Of a stretch of DNA of 64,000 bases, positions 12,901 through 24,201 are shown in pieces (position 1 is the stretch's first letter; every line of letters begins with the position of its first letter). Both the position numbers and the translations under genes were made by a program. Origin of the DNA: Rotaria socialis (lineage: Eukaryota > Rotifera > Eurotatoria > Philodinida > Philodinidae); assembly GCA_905331475.1 (NCBI GenBank), contig CAJNYU010000183.1, positions 1-64,000 of the forward strand, given 5' to 3'. A model generated the notes under the pieces. The model searched no databases and had not been told where the DNA came from. It was given only the letters and a program-made list of their open reading frames with translations.

Positions 12901-15900
12901 GCTTAGCTAACAAACTTTACATAACAACTGACAGCTACATATGTATACTTTTATTAAATAGTTAGTAAGAGGTTACAAGAATCATTAGCTGTTTTTGATA
13001 TCACTACAAATCGAAAAGTGCAATTCACATTTTGTACTAGACAAAAAAAAATATTTTTCTTAATACTAATAAAATGAACTCGCATGATTTCTAGAAAACA
13101 TATATGATCTCTTATGTTCTTCCTAATTTGTAAATTTGCACAATAAGCTTCGTTTCTCGTATTAATCTATTTATCTATATGATCATAGAAAAGGGAAAGT
13201 TATGATTCTGTCTCGCTATCTTCTTCTATGTTCGATCGATGAATATCGGGTTTTCGTTAATGCATTTCCTGTTCGTAGCATAACATCGTCCGAAAAATCA
13301 AGTGTCTGTGTAAGTGTTTATATGTATTCGCTATTTGGCATTGAACTTTTCAACATAATCTATGTATATGCCAACGCTTAATGCCCTTGATGATGAGCGT
13401 GCTAGCGAACATACTTACGATTGACAGGTTTGTTGACAAGCGTATGCTCATTGCAGTACGAAAGCTTTTTTCTTTTCTTTTTCTCATCTATTGCTAGAGT
13501 CAGCAAAAAAATTAGTTGATCTTTTATTTAATATATAATATGATTTCCGATATACAGTTTTATTTCTTCTCTTTCTGATATCACATTTAGTCAAAATTAT
13601 CTAATTACTATTTACTGAAATATGAATAGATTGCTCATGTGAATAGCGAGTTGACTGGATTAAAACAAAAGATGATATGAATATATGTTATCGAATTAGA
13701 CGATAGATCTTTCTTTGTTCTTCCTATAAATCTATTACGATTCCCAATCTCGCTCTTATATTTTCTCTTTCATTTTGATGAACATGAAATACAATCGACG
13801 CGCAATAACAACAAACTGATAATGACAAAGAAAGATTGATAGAAATAGATAAAAGAAAATAAAAAGATGGCAGAAAACCTTCTAGTAAGAACAATACTTG
13901 TCAGAAGAAGCATATATTTCGTATGCGATGATGAAAAACGTAGTTAATATAATACAAGCTAAACTAGTCTTATCAATGAGTAAACAATGGAACAGATCCA
14001 TTTTGATCTATGTCATTTTTATAGTTATGCTGGAATGTAGACGTACACATCAATAGGAGAAAAATATAAAATAGACAAAAGAGAAACATAGATGAAAGAG
14101 GAAAATAGAGAAAGGAAATTTTAGTTACGTATGTTGTCTAAATTAGAATCAATTGTCCACTATTGTTTTATGTGCCATATCAAATGGTAAATGATCAAAA
14201 CATCCGCTATTAAATATTATGTTACAGTATCGTTTTATTGTAAATACAATACGAAAGCTACTATAGTTATAATATTGTGTTCACACGAATATGAAATACT
14301 TCTAAAAAAAAATGATGACTTTCTCGTTCTCTTAGATACTGGCGTCATACGGGAATAGTCTGCATTCGTTCTCATTCAAATTATGTTTTTCTATTATTAG
14401 CTATAAAATAGATACAATAATATGGAGAAAAAAACTCTTCATTATACATCAGTAGTTTCTATTGAAAATAATAGAGGAAAATCTGACATCAATCTAATTG
14501 ACTCTACTATGCACATTGAACACAAAATCGTACGCAAATAACCATTCAATCATTAGTAATTTTCTTATAGCATTTACCTTTCGATTAAAGAACTCGAAAG
14601 ATTCTGAAATGAATACTAATAATTAGTTTTTGTCTCACATATTTTCAGTGAGATGAAAAGCAGCAACTTGAATGGGCTATTTGAATAAGATAGATTTACT
14701 TATGATAACCGAGAATAAAAGAGTAATATGAATAGATGAAGCACATAAATCAAGTTATAATAATGCACGGAACAATAGCGATTGTCTTGGTAATTAGCAT
14801 TCATGACCGTCGAAAGCATTCTAAGGTTAAGCTATATACTGATACATCAATCTAATACTAATTGTCATTAATATCATTGATCGATTTTATCTTCAAACGT
14901 ACAAAATAGAAAATAATTCATTAATAATGATATATTTTCGTGCACAAGAATTACTTGATCGATTGATTCGATTATTTTCTCTTCTTTAGAATGATAGCAA
15001 CAACAGTAAGAATTACAATGGATGTTAGAAGGAAAAAACTGAATTCGTTCAGTCTGTGATCTTCTTAATTTCGTTTTATCATGCAATATAATCATCATAA
15101 TTACTTTTTAAGTATAATTTAATGAACAAAATGCACATTATAATAATTATGAATAATAATTAAATTGAAGTCTAGTTCAAAAAGCAATATTAATTAATAA
15201 GCAATTATGTCCAAAAGTTTCTTATTTATATAATATTTCTACTTCTAAATCTTTTAAACGATATTTACTATGATTAGTATACTAAAGTAATCTTTTTAGC
15301 TTACTGCAAAAGCACAAAAACAACAACTAACAGTTGACAGAAAAATTACATAATAGAAAGCATATATATTTTACTTTAATTCCTTATCTTAAGCCTACCT
15401 TTAGAAATCAATGCCAATGGATCTCATGCGGCTAATGATCTTCAACAATCAGAAAAATGTATGATATTGCGATAAATTTCTTATCTAACTGCACGTGTAT
15501 GTATACATAGTAATCTATGTAACACAATGTCTATTAATTAACTTTAGTATTTAAAATAAAAATCAATTATATGTATCTATTCAATTTTTGAATGAAATTC
15601 TCAGTAAGAAAAGAAAACGTTCATGACATAATACTACATACCACAAAGTCATTTTATCTCTTGAATTATAGACAAAAATAAACATCATGGAAAATGCTTA
15701 CCATCATTTAACTACTTGTCATATACCAGTAAGCAGATCTGCAGTCTGGTATGGCATGATTCAAGGACTCTTTTTACTTTATTAACGCTTGCATTCTGCT
15801 TATTACATTGCGCTATTATAATTTATATGGTCTCCGTAGATAATCTATAATTGCAGATAAAATTATTTACATGTTTTCGTTGTACTACAAAAATATCTCT

Positions 15901-17525
15901 AATACATATGTGAATAGTGAATGTTCCTAATGGGAATAGGTAAATTAGATAGTAAAAATATACGAATATAGAACTTTTTGAGTACTTCAAATGAAAGTTA
16001 ATTAAAATTAACACCAATATTGAATAGAACGTCCTTCTTCTACTTTATTTCTAGTAGACAAAAACATTGGTTTTCATTAACAACTAAACAACGTGAAAAG
16101 AAAAAAAGAGTACTTCTTTTTAATAAAAAATTTGCATTATGAGAATGTTCTATAATCAAAATACTCTCAACTCTATGTATGAGTAAGTTTTAAACGAATG
16201 TTCATCGATTATATTAATAAAAGAAAAAATAGATGATTGCCTAATAAGATGTAAAGAGTTAATCAAGAGTACTACTAATATTTCGTCATTTTTTTATTTT
16301 ATTCTGGTAGGCACGCAAATATTGTATTTATTCAAATAATTTTTTCTCTAACAAACTGAATGATTAAAAATATTTACATACTATGGAATAATCTTAAAAA
16401 TTTACTTGTTAACTTTAAGTCTTCATAAGTAATAGTACGTATTGATGTTAAAATATTTTACTTGACTCTAATTTAAAAAAATGTCAGATAAGATGATATT
16501 TCTTACCATTAAATGTGCTTTGTCGAATGCAGAGTTCTTTTTAATTAAATTAGAAATCTCTTTTTTTCTTCAAGATTTTTTCTAGTCAATACTAAAACAA
16601 ACTTCTGTTTGAAAATTTCACCGGTTAAAACGATGGAAAATACTTATGACTTTCTGAGAAATACGACTACCTCTTGTGCACTAAAACACTATGATATGCA
16701 TTGAAACATGTTATGCATAGTACTATGTTCTTTTAGATAGATTTGTAATATCATGCTAAACTATCATCGACGATAGAAGAAATATTTTTATCTAGAAAGA
16801 TTTGCGTACAGACACAATAGAAGTCGTGATTATAATAGAATATAATCCAAGGTTCTTTGACATACATACATACGAGACAGGCATTGTTAGAAAGAACAGG
16901 AAATTTATTTACTTGATTTGACAAGATGAACTGTTCTACTACTAAATTGCGCGTAGAAATGTCGGGAATTCATCATTGTCAAATAGCTACAGCGCTTTTT
17001 TACTAATGATTGTTTGAGGGACTTGAAAAAAAAATGACTAAACCATCGGAGACAGCATTGTGTGACCGAGATAGAAAAATTGATTTTTAGCAGCGAATAG
17101 ACTATAACAAAATTTATGCTATATTATACTTAGGACAAGTATTTTTGTTATGTCAGTTCTTGTGTGTAAACATAGTTTCGTACTAAGAAAATTGACTTGA
17201 CTACCTATAAACACAAAAGGGAGTTTTTGGATGAAAAAGAAAAGACATTACATATAGTTAAATAGAAAAAAGCTTCTATATATACTTGATCTTACTGGAA
17301 TATGCTCTTTCATAGACGACTTTTTTCTTATATATATATATATATATAAACATGCACGTAGAATTCGGCAAACACCATTCTGTCAGGCTTGCATAATCAT
17401 CTAATTATTTTGTATACACACAAACTTGATAGTGTTGCAATGGACTTATGAGATTAATGGATGTTTTTATTTTCAATGAGTAAAATCGATTTCATAATCA
17501 AACTAAATAAATGTGGAAACTTCGG
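9909..17525. other. 7.6-kb gene-poor, AT-rich region
   Basis: I see no protein with family resemblance on either strand. Short open frames here have AT-rich, low-complexity translations. Visible features are a C-run at about 10477-10485, a GA microsatellite near 11594-11612, a TA microsatellite near 17329-17348 and scattered polypyrimidine tracts. It could be promoter or long 5' intron of the GPCR, or intergenic DNA. Confidence 0.4.
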
Positions 17526-17529
17526 ATTT

Positions 17530-17850
17530 CATCCGAGAGTTATGTGTACTGCAAAAAGTGCATGCGACATATGAGTCATTCTAGAATGCCAGAACACGAA
17601 AATTATCATGAGAAACTAGACAATTTGATTTCTGGATGGAGTTTTTGTGAATTTTGAGACGTTTTTCAGGCGATGTTTCGTTAGAAAGCTATGACTTAGT
17701 TCAAAACTAATATCAGATTTAGAATCAGNGCGCACAAACTTTCAGCTCAAGCGTATGTAATTGTGACGAGTTATCGAATAAACGGACGGCCGGACACACT
17801 GACCGATTCTATAGTGTACTCTTTTTTTTTTGAGTACACAAAAACGTCGT
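17530..17850 (+). repeat. possible transposon terminus with 3' hairpin
   Basis: A GC-richer block ends in ACGGACGGCCGGACACAC, then GTGTACTC, a T-run and GAGTACAC, which is a perfect 8-bp stem with a 10-nt loop at 17814-17839. This looks like the 3' end of a non-autonomous mobile element, but no left end or target duplication could be fixed. An ambiguous base (n) sits at 17729. Confidence 0.35.
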
Positions 17851-18237
17851 GACGCTAAGGAAAACATGCCAATATGTGGATGTCCTTGACATAGACATAT
17901 GCTGTAAACATCTTTTGTTATTTGATGGGGGTCAGTTCAATTATTTCCAGTCTTTGTTGCACCAATCGAAGTCTATTGTAAAATACTTTTCATCTGTTTT
18001 TCAATGGCATTTCATCTTTGAAATCAGATATAACCATATTTAAAATATATGTTGATAGTAAATGTAAGACTATTTTTTTTTTATGGAAAAACTACGGGCG
18101 AACAATCGATCTTTGACATATTCAATGGTATTAATTTAACCGTCCATTTTTTATTTGTACAAAAAGAACGAAAATATAATCAAAGAAAAAAAAGAGAAGT
18201 ACCTATATCAGACTTTTAAATTAGTCCAATTATTACA

Positions 18238-18591
18238 TCATTCATGTTGAACGAATGGATTTGGAATTTCCTCCATGCCATCTAATGGACATATGAGTAC
18301 AACTGATGTACCTCGACATATAACAAGTCCTAATGGTCGAGTATCTTCACTAATTTTATATTCATCATCGGGATCACGTAGATATTCAATAGTTTGATCG
18401 AGTACCAAATTTAACAATTGATCATAACCTAAATCAATAATATAGATAAACATACTCAATTTTTCTAAATTTCTACCTTTTAAAACTCCACTACATTCTC
18501 GACCACCATTGAATTTCACTCGAATACGTTTGTCTAAATATTTGTTAAGATCAACAATATTTTCTTTTCGACGACCAACACTATCAGCCAT
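18238..18591 (-). CDS. LSM7: LSM7, U6 snRNA-associated Sm-like protein
   Basis: Exons 18591-18477 and 18428-18238 give 101 aa, against 103 in human. The Sm1 motif (IRVKFNGGRECSGVLKG) and Sm2 motif (GLVICRGTSVVLI) are both present, and the C terminus matches the family closely. The intron is only 48 nt, a multiple of three, with no in-frame stop. An unspliced reading therefore looks open but puts 16 foreign residues into the Sm fold. LSm7 is a subunit of the cytoplasmic LSm1-7 decapping ring and the nuclear LSm2-8 ring on U6 snRNA. The start is preceded directly by a pyrimidine tract and CAG, as at a trans-splice acceptor. The gene lies 162 nt downstream of RPL21 on the same strand. Confidence 0.95.
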   Translation of the reverse strand: MADSVGRRKENIVDLNKYLDKRIRVKFNGGRECSGVLKGRNLEKLSMFIYIIDLGYDQLLNLVLDQTIEYLRDPDDEYKISEDTRPLGLVICRGTSVVLICPLDGMEEIPNPFVQHE

Positions 18592-18612
18592 CTGAAGAAT
18601 GAAAGAAAAAGC
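18592..18612 (-). promoter_or_regulatory. 3' splice acceptor abutting the LSM7 start
   Basis: On the minus strand the bases just before the ATG read as a pyrimidine tract ending TTCTTTCATTCTTCAG, with no spacer. There is no room for an ordinary 5' exon between here and RPL21, so spliced-leader addition is the simplest reading. SL trans-splicing is established in bdelloids; its use here is inferred. Confidence 0.45.
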
Positions 18613-18753
18613 CCATAATTAAGAAATTGACATCAAACATGATGATCTATTTATTGATGTTTTATTCGGATAGTTTTTCTTTTTTTTTCTTCTACACGCT
18701 TTATATTGACGTGATGAAAAAGAAACAACAAGAGTAGCAACAAAAAAACGTTT
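18613..18753 (-). promoter_or_regulatory. RPL21 3' region with poly(A) signals
   Basis: On the minus strand two AATAAA hexamers occur downstream of the RPL21 stop (complement of 18661-18666 and 18650-18655), followed by the LSM7 acceptor. This order (stop, poly(A) signal, pyrimidine tract, AG, next ATG) is that of a trans-spliced polycistron. Confidence 0.45.
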
Positions 18754-19476
18754 TTAAGCCACGAATTGATAAGGAATTGGTTCAACAATTTGTGGTTTGT
18801 TGCCTCCAGTTTGTACCAAATGTTGTTGTCGTGGGCCTTGTGGCTAGAACAAACACAATTAATTCATACGTAAAATATCAATATACATAGGTATAAAAAA
18901 AATCTTACTTGACGTTTAATGCTAGCAAGTGGTACACTCTTGCCTGATTCTTTGGCTCCTTGTTTCAATTGTTCATTGAGTTTGACGCGATTAAGAAAAT
19001 CAGCACGACATTTTGAATGTTTGACTATAGAACAAATTCAATATAGACTTTAATTAAACAAATATAAGTATTACGTACTATGTTCGATACGAACATTGAT
19101 TCGTTTAGCAATGATACGATAACTGAAATACACATATATTAATTATGTTTGAAATCATACATGAATGACATACCGAACTCGTTTGTTGACAATAATACCA
19201 ACAGCATGTCGGGTTACATTAAAAACACGTCCTGTTTTTCCGTGATAAAATCGATGTGGCATACCTTTTTGTACAGCACCATTGCCCTAAACAAAGTCAT
19301 AGATATACATTTTTGATTTTTGAAAATAAAAATAAGAATCAACTGACTTTAATATCGACAATGTCACCACGTTTATAAATTTTCATATAAGTAGCCAAAG
19401 GAATGCGTCCATTTTTCTTAAAATCGCGTGCAAACAAATGACGGGTACCGCGACGATAACCTTTTGGATTTGTCAT
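18754..19476 (-). CDS. RPL21: 60S ribosomal protein L21 (eL21)
   Basis: Five exons (19476-19348, 19286-19174, 19122-19079, 19024-18909, 18843-18754) give 163 aa, against 160 in human. All are GT-AG with introns of about 47-66 nt, and phases sum correctly to the stop. The first exon reads [12 protein letters not shown] and ends in [11 protein letters not shown]. Exon 2 has the [18 protein letters not shown] core. Exons 3-4 carry [13 protein letters not shown], and the C terminus is EPIPYQF as in eL21. It is a structural protein of the large ribosomal subunit. A CAG preceded by pyrimidines lies 13 nt upstream of the ATG. It is probably first in a two-gene unit with LSM7. Confidence 0.96.
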
Positions 19477-19974
19477 TGTAGCAACGGTACTGACGAGATA
19501 ATGATATTAATCTTAAAAAGAGTAACAAAATCAAATTGAGTATTACAAAATTTAGCTTGTAAGAAAATAATATGAAAGAGATCCATCCAATCCATCATTC
19601 AGCAAAAAGAAAAAATAATCAACGGATGGACAGAACCTCCACTCCACATTTACAAATTTTCGTCTTCTATGGTTGGACTACTATTTATACGAATAGAGAG
19701 AAAAAAATATGTATCATTCATGTACTTACGACATCTATAGACATCTCTGCATATACATATATATATCTTGATGGCCTATTGTAACACAAAAATCGAAATC
19801 GCTTGATATATAAAGTCCAGATCATTGACAGTAATGAAACTGATGATACAAGAAGTATCTTTTGATAGGATAATTAATTTCTGTGTTATAATTTTTGCAG
19901 CGGTTCTAACCAAAATGTCCCCCTATTGATAAAGTCATCGCTTCATAAAAAATCAATAGTGGCGTTTTCACATA
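19477..19974. other. RPL21 upstream flank
   Basis: No gene is recognised. It presumably includes the promoter of the RPL21-LSM7 unit; no motif is clear enough to call. Confidence 0.35.
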
Positions 19975-20384
19975 CAAGTGTCGGAATGAACCGAAATAAA
20001 ATTTTCGTTATTCTTCCCATAAGAATCATTCTGACAGTAGGATCCTATCGGATTCCAACAAGGATCAGAGAGTGAATATACCTAATACCATATGTGTTTC
20101 AATAAAACCGACGAAATCTTATGGGATTCCTGGACACGGACCTACAGTCGGATCCTTGGTATTGAATCCAATAGGATCCGATGTTGGATTTTAACGGAAT
20201 CCAACTCTAACGAATCAGCCTGGCGCTCTGATGGCTCAAAATGCTTATTTGATCGCGAATAAGAAAATGATTTTTTCCGTCGGAACCGACAATAGGTCCG
20301 TGTTCAGGAATTCTATCGGATTCTGTCAGAGAGTCGGATCCCATAGGATTCGATAAGATCCATTGTCGGATTCATTTACCTGGG
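19975..20384. mobile_element. family B miniature element(s), decayed
   Basis: The block is dense in GGATCC/CGGATT/TCGGAATG words like the elements at 3952 and 21032, and ends with TTTACCTGGG at 20384. The left end is not clean. GTCGGAATGAACCG near 19980 looks like the right terminus of another decayed copy, so two copies may be fused or nested. It lies directly against the SPRY-like pseudogene and probably interrupts it. Confidence 0.5.
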
Positions 20385-21031
20385 AATGGTCAACATACGT
20401 TACGTGTTCGAGTTGAAAACTTTAAAATCCCATTTTCTATTTTCTTTGGTTGTACTTCATCCACATCAGTTTTAGCACCCGATATACATGGTTCACAATG
20501 CAGTATAGAATGGTTTGGTTGTAAAGAAGTTTATGAACATGGTACTTCCCGCAGAAAAGTAGAAGATATGATCATTGCGGCTATTTAATAAATAAAAATG
20601 ATATTCTACAATTAACATATGATTGTGATAAAAATCAAATTAAGCTATACAATGAAACTATGAACACTACAAGTATATTAAACGTAAATATTGAACTGAC
20701 TCCTTACCCGTGGCATTTATTAATGGTTCTGTACTAGGGGTGTCAGAGTTCCCCGTTCCTAGGAACGGAAACGCATCGCATGCTGCGATTTTAAAGACAT
20801 TCTAAATGACTCGAAGTTTTTATCCATTATTATTTATTATTTTATTTCATAAATTTTTTCGCTTCCCGTTCCTGGGAACGATGAACGCATCTCATGTTTC
20901 TCTTTAAGCGAATCCGAACTGATACGTCTTATTAAAAACTAACATACACGCGTCAATATTTCATAAGCTATGAACAGAATGTATAGACAAATTTCTAAAT
21001 TGTTGTCAAATTATTCATGACTTTGGCACTC

Positions 21032-21220
21032 CCAGGTCGTTCATTCCTAAAATCGGATCTGAAAATGGATTGCATCGGATCTTACATGAAAAACGACAAG
21101 AGCCAACAGATTCCGTCGGATCCGTCAATAGTTCCGAAACCCAGAGTTCAACTGGATTTCCTCAGTTAGTAGGATGTTTCCGGATCCGATAGAATCCGGC
21201 GTCGGATTAGTCGGCATGGG
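21032..21220. mobile_element. miniature TIR element, family B copy, 189 bp
   Basis: It begins CCCAGGTCGTTCATTCC and ends GTCGGCATGGG, flanked by CT on both sides (21030-21031 and 21221-21222). The left half matches the element at 3952 almost base for base and the right half matches its right end, with the middle deleted. It is nested in the hAT relic at 20735. Non-coding. Confidence 0.75.
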
Positions 21221-21838
21221 CTGTCTTGAAGACAGCATCTTGGATAAAGAAAAACAGCTGCTATATATCGATTGAGTGTGTAAGAGCTAATGATATATAT
21301 GGTCTTAAAATTTCAATGCTTATTCTAAAATATAGCTTTATACAATAATTATATAAATAATTCAAGGGTATTTTCGAAAAAGCTTATCAGAACAGTCCCT
21401 TTGGAGCTAAAATATGGAAGTCACATATATCGGTTAGACTTACCAAGCTGGTCCTAAATAGGTTAAGTGGAAAACTGCAGTAAAATCTACCTTTTCCATA
21501 AAATCTGAAATTACGGCATTACCTATTTACTTGTGTCTGTAATGGTGGCCTATACTGATTGCTAGTGTCTGCAATGGGCAGGTCTTTGGGTTTTCGAATA
21601 ATCCGTGATGAAAATACGGAAGAAATAACAGCCTAATTAGTATAGTTTCTAATTAGCACCGTTATGAACTCATTAATGTCTGTAATGAAGAGGGGGTGGG
21701 GAGCCACAAAATTCTCGCTTTTAAACTTACACTCACCATTTTCTTCGAAAATATAAGTGTTCCACAAAAAAAAGTACATGCCATTTTCTTCTTGAATGCT
21801 GGGGGAAAACGAGCTAAGTGAACTTTTAGTCCTGTTCG

Positions 21839-22570
21839 TCAGCAGTGTCACATATTCTACAAATCGGGCATGCTAGAGATGCCACGAGAGATGCGGGATA
21901 CACAACAGTGATACTCCCAGCAAATAAAATATCATCGCCATAAGAAATCAATCACGCGCACTCTGTATCTGCAGCACACCTGCCGCGTCTCATGCAGACA
22001 CACCGCATCTCTCGCATCTCTCCACAGAGAGCTGCCGCATATCTGGCATCTGCACCTCCCGATGAAAAAGTATTTTTCGATTTTCAAGCCCTAGACCCCA
22101 TCGCATATACGTCGAACTTGAAACTTGAATTCAACTGAAATTTCAACTTTCAAGTTTCAACCTTCAACTGCCTAGTTTCAAGGGTGTGGGCGTCGTGGAA
22201 GGGACATATGTTCATCTACACACACACATGCACCAAAGATTCGACAATAGTGTCAGAGCAATGAAGTGAAAGTTGAAAGTTGAAAGTTGAAGTTTCCGTT
22301 GAATTCAAGTTTCAAGTTCGACGTGTATGCGGTGGGGTCTAGGGCTTGAAAATCGGAAAATATTTTTTCATCGGGAGATGCAGACGCCAGATATGCGGCA
22401 TCTCTCCGTGGAGAAGTGCGAGAGATGCGGCGTCTCACGCAAAGACGGAGAATACACTTAAATAATTCTATGTAGCCATAGTATTGGTATTGTGTTATTA
22501 ATAGTTTTGTATGCCGGCGTCTCCGTTGGCATCTCTAGCATCCCCGATATTTCCGATATGTGACACCTCT
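21839..22570. mobile_element. foldback-type hAT miniature element, 732 bp
   Basis: It is flanked by CCTGTTCG at 21831-21838 and 22571-22578, a perfect 8-bp duplication (9 bp if the preceding T is counted). Subterminal repeats GTGTCACATAT...GATGCTAGAGATGCC (left) and their complement (right) are about 39 bp. Further in, arms of about 200 bp containing CGCATCTCTCGCATCTCT and the AACTTGAAACTTGAATTCAA block pair with the right half, so the whole element can fold into one long hairpin. No coding capacity. It is nested in the hAT relic. Confidence 0.75.
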
Positions 22571-22689
22571 CCTGTTCGTTTCGTTTACATATTCAATCCG
22601 TTCGTGTTAATCAATTATCATTCTCTTATATTGGGTTGATTCAATTGTTACTGATAATTATTATTTAAAAATCAATTTTCCATGTTTTC

Positions 22690-23295
22690 ATCGTTCGTCA
22701 TCAATATCTTCTTCAGCATCAACACCTATCTCAAGACGACGAAATTCATATAGTAATTTGAATACAACATGTAAAAATCCATCTGCCAATTCATCAACAA
22801 CCACTCGTATGCGAAGAAGACTTCAATCGAAGTTAAAAACAGTGAAATGGACACAGCCCATTAACAGCGATAAGACAAATGATGAATCTAGTAGCGATGA
22901 ATCTCCAATGGGTAGTGATCAATCGCGATAATGAAATGACACCGTCAACAATTATCAACTCACTCTCGTTATCACACCCCAAAACAACAATAATAACAAC
23001 ATATAACACTGTACGACAACGATCTATCAAATAAGAGTTTGCTTTTTATCTAGATCGCGTACAAGGTGGTCAACCATTTCAAGAATTTTGGAGTTCATAT
23101 GAAATGAAACGTCCACGATTGGCTGCTCTTGTTAGAGCATATAATATTCGATCGGTATCGTCAGTTGCTAGCGAATCATTGTTTAGTATTGCTGGATACG
23201 TTCAACGGAAACGGAGATCATCTCTTGCTTCAAATACACTGTATTATTCGATGGTCCTTCGTGATCAAGATATTCTTCCTACACTTATTTTATAA
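22690..23295 (+). pseudogene. hAT transposase remnant (N-terminal linker and C-terminal dimerisation block)
   Basis: The first part (about 22690-22931) reads a Ser-rich, basic N-terminal region ending in SSSDESPMGSD. After a frameshift and stops, a second part (about 23050-23295) reads FQEFWSSYEMKRPRLAALVR and SVASESLFSIAGYVQRKR, the hAT C-terminal dimerisation signature, ending at TAA 23293-23295. The RNase-H-like catalytic region between them is missing. The lost middle makes the element non-autonomous. Confidence 0.75.
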
Positions 23296-24201
23296 GTTTA
23301 AATAACACTGTTGCTATACTATTATTGTATGTTCTCTGTTTTTCCTCTGAATAGAAGTACGTTGTAGTAAATCGGATTTAAGGTTTGAAATTTTATTTCG
23401 ACGTTGTTCTTAGCATTTGATAGGATAAAAATTTGTTTCTGATCAATAGAAACTAGGTTTATATATCGGGTAATATGAGGCTGATGGTGCGCGAGAAAAT
23501 ATAGTTTTAAATCGTTGCCTTAGTCTACTATATACAGTTATATTCTAAAAACTGTTCTTCTATTTTTTTTTCGGCGTTATGAGATTCTCGTTATAATCTC
23601 CTTGTGTGACTGTTTTGTTAGAAAATCTGATATGTGAATTAGTCTTACTATATTTTGGACGCTATTATCATACTGCTGTTTTATGGTTTGTTTCTTGTGA
23701 AAATACTCAATATACTGATAAAGCAAAATCATTCTAGTGTTTTCTTTTCTTTCAGGATGAAAAGACTTAAGGACAAGTCACTTTGCTTTCATACTAACTT
23801 TGTTCAAGTCACGTAATAAAACAATTAACTTGCCACTGTTAACTTAACAGATAGTAGCTTGCACGAATAATATTGACTAGAATGATTTTAACCGCAAATG
23901 GAATACAGCCGTACAAAATGTGTTTATTTCACTTATGTGAGTCAGTAATAATTAGCAAGATTTGATCATTAAACTAACACAATACTTTAAAAAATAGACA
24001 TATTGTATGCTTGTTCTCATACAAAAGGACTAGTGAGCATTAGCAGCATAATCTATGATTAAAGTTTCCAAAAAAAGAAATTTTACGTTGACTCAACTTA
24101 GAAGTCAGATCGCGTTCCCGTTCCTGGGAACGGAACGCGAACGCGACACCCCTATTCTATACCATAAAGACGATTGTGCCAGAATTATTAATGATACGTA
24201 G

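Larger units (their letters stand above)
20735..24154 (+). mobile_element. hAT transposon relic, 3.4 kb, internally rearranged
   Basis: Ends are TAGGGGTGTC and GACACCCCTA, flanked by TTCTGTAC (20727-20734) and TTCTATAC (24155-24162), an 8-bp target duplication with one mismatch, as expected for hAT. Subterminal 14-16-bp palindromes of the CCGTTCC..GGAACGG type occur at 20753-20768, 20867-20880 and 24118-24133. Only the two ends of a transposase gene survive inside. Two other miniature elements (21032-21220 and 21839-22570) have inserted into it. Confidence 0.8.
20388..24201 (+). pseudogene. SPRY/B30.2-like protein pseudogene, split by a hAT element
   Basis: Coding remains run 20388-20734 and resume at 24163-24201. 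Recognisable pieces are LRVRVENFKIPFSIFFG, SIEWFGCKEVYEHG, NDILQLTYDCDKNQIKLYNE and ELTPYPWHLLMVLY, then after the insertion HKDDCARIIN. The order (ligand-like strands, GD-type LTYDCD turn, PW-HLL-VLY ending) resembles SPRY-type domains of E3-ligase-like proteins. A stop pair and a frameshift near 20585-20600 show decay. The 3.4-kb hAT element (20735-24154) sits inside the Val-Leu-Tyr/His-Lys junction, and removing it with one target copy restores the frame. The N-terminal part is missing; a family B element occupies the upstream side. The family call is tentative. Confidence 0.5.
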
